A stretch of DNA of 64,000 nt, from NCBI GenBank assembly GCA_951804985.1, contig OX638132.1:91082696-91146695 (forward strand). Direction: 5' to 3'. This stretch comes from Dryomyza anilis. Taxonomy: Eukaryota; Arthropoda; Insecta; Diptera; Dryomyzidae. How positions within the stretch are numbered: position 1 is the first letter of the stretch; each line of letters begins with the position of its first letter. Made by a program: the position numbers and the translations under genes. This document shows positions 9,559-21,500 of the stretch, one piece after another. Under the pieces are notes generated by a model. That model was given only the letters and a program-made list of their open reading frames with translations, had not been told where the DNA came from and made no database searches.

Positions 9559-12500
9559 TCAACTTTTGTTCTTTTGTCCGTGTTTTGTAGCGGCAGCCGG
9601 TGCCTTTGCATCTGTGGTAACGCGTTCCTCCTGTTTGGCATCAACGCTAGCCAAGGCTGTTTCGGCCATTTTCTTGTATTTGCCAGCCAACTCGGGTAAA
9701 TCGTAAGCAATGGCCACGTCCAGTTTGCTGATGGGACAGCCGCGGAAGTAGGTGCAGGTCTCGGCTAATTTCTTGAACTCGAACAGCGGATTCAGACGGA
9801 AGAAATCGCGATATACCTCTGGATCGGGAAGATCGTAGCGCGAGATGTTGGTCAGTGTCGACAGACCCTCGTAGATGTGATAGTTTTGTGGATGATCGAC
9901 GATGTCGTCGGCGATGCGCTTCTTGTTGCCGAACAAGGTTTTGTGGTTGAAATATGTGTTGAGGTAGCAGTCGACCATTTTGGCGTGATTACGGACGCGA
10001 ACCTAGAGGAAAATCATAGAAAAAAAACAAGTTTGCAATTAAAGAATGAAAGTTTATATAAAATATATATTTTTTACAAAAGCTTCAATTGAAAGCTTTT
10101 TAGAAAAGTTTTGTAGCTTTTCACAACAGCTTTGAGATTTATGCAACTTCACAAACGCTTTTCAGCTGTTTACAAACGCTTTTCAGCTGTTTACAAAAGC
10201 TTTTAAGCTTTTTTACAAAAGCTTTTAAGCTTTTTACAAAAGTTTTTAAGCTTTTCACAAAAGCTTTTAAGGTTTTTACAAAAGTTTTTAAGCTTTTTGC
10301 AAAAGCTTTTAAGCTTTTTGCAAAAGCCTTTAAGCTTTTTACAAAGGCTTTTAAGCTTTTTACAGAAGCGTTTAAGCTTTTTAAAAAAGCTTTTAAACTT
10401 TTAAAAAGCTTTCAAGCTTTTGTTTTTACAAAAAAAAAAATTTCATATTTAATCTTTTTTAAATGCTTTGAAGCTTTTAATAAATGCCTTAAAGAGCTTA
10501 GTCGCTACTTACAGCAAAACGACGCGCACTTGCAATCTTATGCTCGATCCTCTTATCGACAGCCGTACGCAGATCACGCAAGAAAGCGCGTTCCTGCGCC
10601 ATCAGAAGACGTGCCGGTGAACCATCCTTATAGGGATGTGACCACAAAGATGTGGTATACACCAATGGTGGTTGCGCGGATGACATCAATGGTGAAATGT
10701 TCCAAATCAAAGCGCTCTGTACGCGCAACAGCTCCTCGGGTTTCACGGTATCAGCCTTGTTCAACACGATGCGTGTCTGGTACTCACGTCCCTTCAATTG
10801 ATCCAAGATTGCTTCGGTCTCAGGTCCAACATCCAGTTTGGCTGGATCGTAGACGAGGAAAATAATGTCGGCACGATCGATGAACCATTGGCAGGCATCA
10901 TTAAAGGGGAAGAAACGGGATACTTGTTTGCGTACCTCCAAAATGCCGGGAATTTCGACGATGTTCACCTGCGAAGTTTATTGTTGGATAAAATATTAAA
11001 TTTGGTACATATTAAACAAATCTACTAATATGAATTGATTAATTTTAATCGATACAATTTGAGTTTTTTTTATATATTGTGAATAATGAACTAACCAACA
11101 AACCATTTGACGACAATTAAAAGATGTTAAAACAACAATTTTCGAGATGATACTTAAAATACTCACATTACCAGCTCTTTTGTTTTCTTTGAATAAACTA
11201 AATTTGTTTATCGAAAATATAAACTTTTTCGATATTAACTTGATATTTATGACGAAAATCATTAGATATCGTTCTTATTATGGAAATATTTAGTTCTACT
11301 ACATTTATTTACTTGTTGAGTGCATTTTTATTTTCTTTACTTGATTTTAATACACAATGTAGTTAAAACTTAGGATGTTTTTGTTTTCTATATGTTTCAA
11401 TATTTGAAAGAACAAAACACTAAATTTGTGAAAAATCGTAGTATTTTTTTTTCATGAAGTTAATAAATACAGTATTTAACAAATTAGTGTGAACGTTGTA
11501 ATTTTTCTACGTATTTCTGTACAATTAAATGAATACAAAATTTAATCTGACATATCTCTTTCTTTCTTACAGCATATTTTCTGTGTATCGTTTATCAAAA
11601 TTTCGGACCAGAAATGATATCGTTTTGATATCGGTAAGATGTCATTTGGTTTGCAGGGTAAGTACAACATACATTTAATTGATGTCCACAAATATTTATA
11701 TCAGAAGGCTCAAGGCAATTAGAAATATTTTTCCAAAAAACAAAAGTGAAGTATCAAATACTGCTTATTTGGTACTAGTTCCACGTCCACAAACCTTAAT
11801 TTATTTTTTTTTATTTGCCGGAGGTACCCGGGACAACATGTTTGGCATTTTTCTGGAATACTTCGGGCATTTTTCCGGAAAACGCACAAATATTTAGAAT
11901 ATTTTGGGAAGTGTATAGCAGGTTGTACATTTTTGTAGAATTTTTATGGCATGTTCACGCTATATTTGAGGAACGGGCAGAAAACAAACAGCTTTTAATA
12001 CAAACTCCGCCTTTGTCTGTTTTATATATGTCGTGAAAATGTTTCTCAACTGCCTCGACCCTGCCAAAAATTTTGTCTTGGGCTGCTATACACTTCCCTA
12101 AATATTCTATATATCTGTGCGTTTGCCGGAAATATGCCCGAAATATTCCAGAAAAATGCGAAACATTTTGTCTCGAGAAGGTTGTCAATTTTTATGGCAG
12201 ATTCACGCCATATTTGGGGAACGGGCAGAAAACAGACAGCTTTTGATACAAACTCCGTCTTTGTCTGTTTGAAATATGTCAAGAAAATGTTTCTGAACTG
12301 CCTCGACTCTGTCGAAAATTTTGTCTGGGGTATGTAATAGTTTATTCAAATTGTTTACAAAGAATCGAAAATAAATCGAAAGATATTCCATTTTGGCAGT
12401 GAAATTAAATATGCGCCAAGAGTCCGCGGGGTCTCCTCACCTTTAGCCATCAGCGCCACAGACATGGCGCATTACTCTTGCCAATTATTGCGCTATTTTC

Positions 12501-15500
12501 GTTATTAATAAACACTTCTAATGTCGTAAAAACCAAGCGAATTTGTAATTATTTATTTCGGCTAAATATTTAAAGCATTTATCGTTGCGCGTACGCAGCT
12601 CATAAAAATTGTCGCTAAAAATATTTGTTTACTTTTCGAAAATCAAGAATCGAAAAAAAAATAAACTTTTTAGCGACTTTGGTCAAAAAGAGTGCAAATG
12701 TTGTACGGCGGTGATTTGAATTTTTTGTTTCAGTATGAGAGCATGAAATATATGATGTGTACAAAGCTCAGGAGCACAATGAGTGTGAGGAACTACATTG
12801 AGTAGAGTAGGCTAAAACTACTTGGAGTGGAAGGGTACTACATTGAGTTGAGCATATGTTTTGAGTGTTTTTGACATACAATGGTACTCGCCTGTGCAAC
12901 GAACGAAGAACGAAGAACGAACACGCTCTCGGTCAACTGTCAACGTGGGTAGTCGTGACATTTTACTCACACTTTCCCCACCACACTACCCACTTTCGTG
13001 AATTAATTTTACAAATTACTTACAAAAACACACAGCTGTAATTTTATTTTTAGCTAAAAATTCTCTCTGTTATTTTTTTTTCTTTCTAAAAATACCAAAA
13101 ATCTGAAATATTTTTTAAACGCGCTGTTGAATGACGAGCAGATATTGAAATCATTACACTTCAATAAACACCATGTTGGTTGGCATTCTCAATTTGTCAC
13201 AGTTATTAATGAGTTTTATTAATACTTATGCTGTAATTTTTAGGCATGCGCAATGAGTGAACTCACCTTTTCAAGCAACTTGCTTGGCATTTTTAGGCCA
13301 CGCAGACGATCCTCAAGACCTTGACCGAATTTCTGCAAACCCGAAAATGTGTAATCGGCAGCAAGTTGTGTGCCATCCAAAACTTCGGTCTCATTGCCCC
13401 ACATGAGAATGTTGAAATAGGCCGGTGATGGTTCAGCACCTGTGGCACGATCACATTAGACAAGATCTCTTTGAATCTTTGGTCGTTCTAACTTACCAGT
13501 TCGCAGCGAGTCTGGCGTATATTCATTTCCTGTCAGATAGTTGATGATCGATGATTTGCCGCCCGACCAGGGTCCCATGAACAAAACCAATGGCTTGGAG
13601 AAAATTTCGGGGTCGCCGAAATGACGATTACTCAGATCGCGATATTTGTAGAGGGTTTCCAAAGGCTTGATAGCATTCTCGTACATGCGTTTGATGTCGC
13701 GCAAAATGATCTCGGCAACACGATCGGTAGCCTTCTCCTTGGCGGAGAATTCCTCGTCCAGTTGCAAGAGTTCGGTGATGTGTTGACGATTGCGTAGATT
13801 CTCGGGAATTTCACCTTCCTGCATGTTGCATAGCAAGAAAATGAATTAAATCATACAAAAACCAATAATCACTATATAGTTACTCACCCACAATAACTCA
13901 TCCTCGGGTTTAGTGTCCTCTTCAGAGTCCTCTGCAGCGCTATCGACTTCATGCGCATTTGGTATACCGTCACCATCCTTATCGTCATCATGCTCATTGG
14001 GAATACCATCACCATCTATATCATCATCCTGATGATCGGGCACACCGTCGCCGTCCTTGTCCGTATCATGTTCATCGGGTATACCGTCACCATCCATATC
14101 GCCTGGCTTGCCCTTCGTTGCCTCTACGGATTGCTCCTCAGCGCTGGCTTCTTCTTCTTCAGCAGATACAGGTGCATTACCCACGTCACGTTTGGCGCGC
14201 TTGACTACCGGCTCTTCTTCTGCGCTTTCCTCGTCAACAGGCTCCGCCTCCTTGCTGTCATCATCAGCTTCGTTATCTTCAGCTTCCTCAGCCTCATCTT
14301 CTTGACTCTCTTCTGGCTTTGCGACTAACTTGGCATCATCGTCTTCGTCAATTACATTTGGAATACCATCACCATCAAAATCGTCATCCTTTTCATTCGG
14401 AATGCCATCGCTATCGATATCATCATCTTGATGGTCGAGTACACCATCGCCATCCATATCTCTATCTTCCTTATTTGAAACGCCATCACCATCAATGTCA
14501 TCGTCCTTTGGATTTGCAATGCCATCGCCATCAATGTCTTTGTCTTGCTCATTTGCAACACCGTCGCCATCGAGATCTTCGTCATCGTCATTGCGAATGC
14601 CATCGCCATCGATATCAACATCTTGTTCATCGGGAATGCCATCACCATCGATGTCATCGTCCTGGTCATTTGGTATGCCATCGCCATCAATATCATCATC
14701 CTGCTCGTTGGGAATACCATCGCCATCGATATCATCATCCTGATCATTGGGAATGCCATCGCCATCGATGTCATCATCCTCATCATTGGGAATACCATCA
14801 CCATCGATGTCACTGTCCTGATCATTGGGAATACCATCGCCATCCATATCATCATCCTCATCATTGGGAATGCCATCACCATCCATATCATCATCCTCGT
14901 CATTGGGAATACCATCACCATCCAAGTCATTGTCATGTACATTTGGCACACCATCACCATCGATGTCCTTGTCATGCACATTAGGCACACCATCGCCATC
15001 CATATCGGGATCACTCTCATTAGGTATCACATCACCATCGATGTCATCATCGTGTATATTTAAAATACCATCGCCGTCCATGTCTTCATCCTGCTCGTTT
15101 GGTATAACATCGCCATCAATGTCACTATCCTCCTCATTTGGAATGCCATCGCCATCGGTGTCGACTTCTTTGCTAAGTTTTTCATCAGATTTTGATGGCA
15201 TTTCAATTGAATCATCAGCATCGGTGATTTCAACCGTTTCCAAATTATTCTCGGGTTCAGCGGAATTGTCAGCATCATCATGATCATCATCGTCATCATC
15301 GTCGTCATCATCATTATCGTCTGCTTCAGGTTGATCTTGTTGCATTTGTTCCTCGCCAGAATCTGCGCCATCGTCGTCGTCTTGGTCGGTTTCATTATTC
15401 GTTGTGTCCTCACCGGAAGTCGTTTCAGGATCGGGGACACTTGCATCTATGGCATAATTTGTAAATAAATATTAGTTAATTTAAATATTTCGATTTGTAC

Positions 15501-18500
15501 TTTATGAATGGGTGTTCATTTTTATATGAATGATGTATTTCCTAAAGTGTTGACCTAATTCTTAGACTGTATCAATTTTCAAAAGGCGCCATATTTGTTT
15601 TTTTCGTAGGTGCTACTTGTCAGCATTGTGTTATTAGCAATTTCGAAATATTATTGACATTTTGACAGCTATTCTGTTGAAACCATACTTTTCATTTGGT
15701 ATGAAATCTTGCGTTACTTTTAAGTGTCCATTTGGCTTGTTTCCAAAATGTATTTTTTAGGTTTTTACATAATCATAAATGGTACATATGATATTTTTGT
15801 TGAATTTGTGTTTAAAAGCATTAATGAAATACTAGGTAATGTGATACTTAGACGCCATTTAGTTTTGACCCATTTAAATATTCTCTAAAATTTAATATTA
15901 CAATATTTCATTTACTTTTGAGCTTCGCTGAATATGTTTTTGTATTTGTCTGTTCCCCTATATTAGAAATTGCTCGTACATATTTCCAGTATTGTTAAAT
16001 TCCTAGAATTTCCATAGATTCAGCGGTATATTATGGGAATTTCGTAATATTAAAACTGGATTATAGACTAATACCTTTACTAGGAATAAAATTATATTTT
16101 TAAGTTTTAGTAAAATACTGGAATATATCAAATTTCATTAATAAACATGTATCCATAAAGAAATACCATTTATTTAAATGTGTGTACTATAAAACTCATT
16201 AATATTACTTTAAAACATCCGATAATCATATTTTGAAACAAAAATCTCTACTCTATTTTATTAATTCAAAGTAAATCAATGTTAAAGATAAACTTTATTA
16301 GACTTTCGCATCGATTAGGACAATTTAGTAGTTTATTTCAATGATATTTGCACTTTTAAAGATTCAGCTCAATGAATAAACTTCGAAAAACCGTTTATTG
16401 TAATAATGTATTTTATAGTTCGCTTGTACTTTACCATTTTCATTGGGTTCACCGGTCTTCAGTTCGTTAATAGCCTTTTCAATGTAGGGACGACATTCGG
16501 ATTCACTTGGTCCAACATCAGAGCCACTACTGGCCAATACATCTACAACAAACACATGCACATTAATAATGACACATATGAATTTTCACAAAATTTTCAT
16601 TTTCAAAAAGATTGCATAGTTATGCAATTTTTTTAATTTTGGTTGTTTTTTTTTTTTTTTTTTTTGAAATTTTGCACTAGACATAAATTTTATTAATAAA
16701 TTTCACTTTTTCTGTTGCTGCCAGCGATAAACATTTTTTTTTTCTCCATATTCAATATTGAAAACATTTCGAAACAAGTGCATTTAGTATTACTAACATT
16801 GTTTAAGGTTTCACTTTATTTATTTTTATTTATTTAAACAAATATTTTTTTTACGTTTGCATATGTTTAGAATTTGTTAAATTAACTATTAAAATTTAAT
16901 ATTTTTCTGCTTTTTTATTTGCATCTATTGAAATATTTTAAACAAAATCTTGAACTTTTTGGCTATTTGCCCACACACGCTTCCTACACACTTTTTGTCT
17001 TAGTTCTTTCTCGATGATTTTTAGTCTGTTTTCTTTTTCATTTATAATAATAATTCTTGTATTTTCAGTGTATTTCATTGTGACTGTGTCGACTTGAGGG
17101 TCAGTTTTTATTTAAAATTTAATTTATTGATATGTTGCGTCAGTAGTTGAGGCATGTTTACAAGGATTTACTTAATACACACATCGCGCATTTTCTATTC
17201 TATATTAAAAGCAGCTGATCGTTAATAATAATTGACATAGTACAAATTTGATATTTATGACTTAATTTTATAAATCCATCTAGTTATATAAAAAAAGTAT
17301 AAAACAAATATTTTTGACTATTTAGAAATATTCAGTTTGAAATCATTGTTGCATTGAAAATAATTGAAAAAACTATTATTCCAATATTTGTTTGTCATTA
17401 AAATAAATATTGGAATAACTTGTCAAAATAGAAATAATAATCCCTTAAAACACTGTATTATTAGCTTTCAAACGAGACCTCAGCGGAGTTTGTAGTTTTT
17501 TTTATTCAGGAGATATTTAAATATGAAACCAGTTGGGAAGGTTAGATCACATGGGAAATTTTAAAGTAGGTGTAATTATGATAGTTAGGATTATCAAAAT
17601 TATAGTCGGTCTAAGCCGACTATAAATACCCTCCACATATGTGTGGTTACCATTCAAAGTGATATAAAGGTCACCAGGGTATACGAATCCTGAAAATAAC
17701 TACAAAGATTCAATCTCTGAAGAATTTCTATTCATTTGATACCCATATTTACAAATGGGTAGGTGTACCGAATTTCGATTTTTTTTTTTGTGAACCACAA
17801 GTCTTTTCGCCGGAAAACATTATTATCATGCATTTGAGCATGATGTCAATATATATTTGACCAAAAAAGTTTACATAAGCACGTATACACAAAAATTGAT
17901 CTTTATATGTACATTTTATATGAGGTATTTGAACATAAGTGGTCGGATCATAGGTCACAATGGACCGATCTCGACAGCGTAGGTATATTAGTAATCTAAG
18001 TTATAAGTTTCATTTATCTAGCTCTTCAATTTTAAAAGTAGTAGGGATTTCAATAGACAGACGGACAGACAGACGGACAGACAGACGGACAGACAAACGG
18101 ACAGACAGACGGACAGACGGACATCGCTAAATCGACTCAGGAAGTCATTCTGATCAAGAATATATATACTTTTCCATACCGGAGATGCTTCCTTCTGGGT
18201 GTTACACATGGCGTACCAAACTGAATATACCCTTTCACTCTTAGTGTAGGGTATAAAAACCACACAAATGGGATTTTTTCTTGCTAAAAATTATGGATAC
18301 ATGCAGAAATAAATAAACGTCAAAAATTTTCACAAGTTGTAAAAAGTAGGAAATTCATTAAATAAGTGAAAATGCGAAAGAAATACAGGGTTTTTCAATA
18401 AGAGCGCTACAAAAACGGTTTTGGATATCAATGAAATTCTTTATTCCTGTAAAAGTACGTTCGATGCCATTATGTATGGAACTCGATTTCTTTTGCATGG

Positions 18501-21500
18501 TCACCACGGGCACGTTTGCAGAAGTCCCGACGCTGAACCCAATTTTCGACAGTTTTTAAGCATAAATCGGCCGATACTGCTGCAATTTCACGTTCGATAT
18601 TCGTACAAAGTTCATCAATGTCGCTGGCTTGTTGGCATAGACCATAGACCTGACGTAGCCCCACAGGAAATAGTCTAACGGCGTCAAATCGCACGACCGA
18701 GGCGGCCAATCGACTGGACCATTTCGTGAGATAACACGTTCTCCAAACTTGGTTTCCAATAATTTGATTGTGGCATTCGCTGTGTGGCTTGTGGCGCCGT
18801 CCTGTTGGAACCACATGTCCTCCAAGTCCATATCATCCAATTGGGGCCAAAAATATTCGGTTATCATTGAACGGTAGCGATTCCCATTCACAGTAACGTG
18901 CCGGTCTTGATCATCACGGAAGAAGTACGGCCCAATGACGCCGCCGGCCCATAAACCGCACTAAACCGTAATTTTTTCGGGATTTCGACTGATGACATAT
19001 GGAGTATGTGTGGATTGCTGTCTGACCAATAACGCATATTTTGTTTATTGACGAAACCATTCAGCCAGAAATGAGCCTCATAGGTGAAGATGATTTTTCG
19101 ATGAAAATCCGAATCATTTTCAAGTTGTTGCTCAGCCCAATTCACGAACATACGACGCTTCTGGTGGTCAAGCGGCTACAGTTCTTGCGTCAGTTTGATT
19201 TTGTAAGGATGCATTTTCGCAAAATTCGCCACAAGGACGTCACAGAGATGCCCAACGTTTGAGAACGACGTGTGAGAGACACATTTGGGCTTTCTTCAAC
19301 TGAAGCCTCAGCGGTAGCAATATTCTCGACACTACGGTCACTTCTTTGTCTCACTGGCACGGGAACATTTTGTACTGTGCCTGTGGATTCAAATTTTTCC
19401 ACTAGACGCTCAATTGTTGATCTGCTAGGACGATTATGACGACCATACATTGGACATAGCGCTCTTAACGTTGAGGCCACTGACTTCGAATTTAGGTAGT
19501 AAATTTTAATAATTTCGACTCGTTGTTGGCTCGTATATCTTTCCATCATGAAATGGCAAACCTTACTGAAGAGAAATGTCAAAAGAGCGGCAAGAAATAT
19601 GGCGTCGTTTGCTGTCCCTGTCGCTCTACTTTTGTAGCGTCCCATTTGAAAACCCCTTTATATGAATATTAATAAAATATTGAATGAATTCATTACAAAT
19701 TGCTCTTTAGCTAGTGAAATATAATAAAAATATGTGACCATATATGTGGCATTATAAACAGTTTTTTTATTTTGCTTATTTATGCTGAAATAAAATATTA
19801 AATGTGTCTTCTACTGTTTATATTTTTCAGGGAACAGAAATTAATAGATATATTTTTTAAAATTGTGTGCGTGACATATTTACGCATCAAAAATACATAT
19901 CGAAAACTTTACATAAATAAGTTTTATATATATAAAAAAAATGTCTTAAAATAAAATTTCAATTGGAGGTTTCGGCATGCTTACTGACTTGGAAGTTTAA
20001 ACAACCTCATGCTTGCTGAATAGGAGGTTGGCACAACCTCATGCTTGCTAACTAGGAGGTTAGCACAATCTCATTCTTGCTGACTAGGAGGTTGTAACAA
20101 CCTCCGGTACCAAAAATGTAATGTGAATTTAAAGGAAATATCAAAAAATGTTTCCTAATATATCTAAAAGAATAATGAAACTTAAAAAACAAAAAAGGAT
20201 TTAAATCGTACAATACTTTTCATTTCTTAATATTAATTATTAATATTGTCATTTATAAAATTTTGTCGTCCGAAATTTGTTTGTGATTTATTATAAAAAA
20301 CTGTAAACTTTAGGAACAGAGTGTAAATAAACAAAAGAAAGCACATGGCTATTTTTGTACGCAAAATTTGCTATATTGAATACATTATATTCAACCTTTT
20401 TTTATTTGTTACAGAAAATAAATAACACCTCGTACTTCTATTATGGTATCGTACTCAAAAAATGCAGACTTAAGTATAACAATTTATTATTGGAAACTGA
20501 AGCCAATATAAAATGTGTTATAATCTTTTGCAACGAGAAGTGTCTTTTTATGTGTCTGATTTTTTAAAAGTGATGTTCAATTTGGACATTTAAATAAAAT
20601 GAATTATACAATAAAATAATTAAAATCCATTTTCTTTATAAAATACTACACCCAGAAAAAAATACTATATAAATAATAGTTTTTACTATTAAAAATAGTC
20701 AGTAGGATAAAATATTATTTTAATCGGAAAATACCATTAAATACTAGAAAATACTATGACATTGCCATTGAGTTTATATGAAAAGATTTATTTTTTGTAT
20801 ACTATTAAATCAATAATTGTCCTATTGACCAATTTTAATGGGATTTAAAGGCATTTTTTTCTGGGTGTAGGAAAAAAAATTATTGTAATTAAAATACTAC
20901 ATTATAAAATTTATGCTGCAACAACATATTGTATTAAAAGTTTCAGTATTACTGAACTAATGGGACGCATCCTATTGACCAATTTTAATGGTATAAATTA
21001 TTGTTTTTCTATTGAAATACTATTAATTTACCCTGTTTTTTTTGGGTGGATGATATGAAAATATGTAAAAATGCAAATAAACCATCTAACAAATTGATAC
21101 AGAAAACACAAGCTGGGAAACACAAGCTTAAAGTTGAATTTTGTCGTACGGTGTAATACAATGTACAAAAAGCATGAATACATAGGAAAAAATAATCGAC
21201 GTAAATATAGCAACCAATATTAATTGCATTCATTAATCAATCCAGCAAAGAAATTTACTAATTTAATGAAAAATTTGCTTTCTTCGTTAAATCAGCAATT
21301 CAGTTGATCAATAAAGCAAAATAATTAGTCGGCACAGTTTCAGCAATTATATTTGCTAAAGCTGCACTGACTATATTACCCAAGCAACTACGGCTCGACA
21401 ATTGCCACAAACTATTGTGGCATATGTGTACCTTTTAAGTTACCTCTGACACCAGTGTTGCAAACTAATAATATGTAGTCCTAAAGAGGTGACTAATAAC

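Noticed and set aside
10080..10420. Regular AAGCTT-rich repeat considered as a CRISPR-like array
   Set aside because: Units are imperfect, adjacent without unique spacers, and the window is eukaryotic.
11679..12391. Overlapping short frames in sarcalumenin intron 5
   Set aside because: They arise from direct and inverted copies of a repeat and show no homology to proteins I know.
13951..15283. Long plus-strand open frames rich in His, Ser-Pro or Ile
   Set aside because: They are shadows of the 39-bp coding repeats of the minus-strand sarcalumenin exon.
18018..18263. Minus-strand frame with CLSVCLSVCL repeats
   Set aside because: Translation of the same microsatellite in H1.
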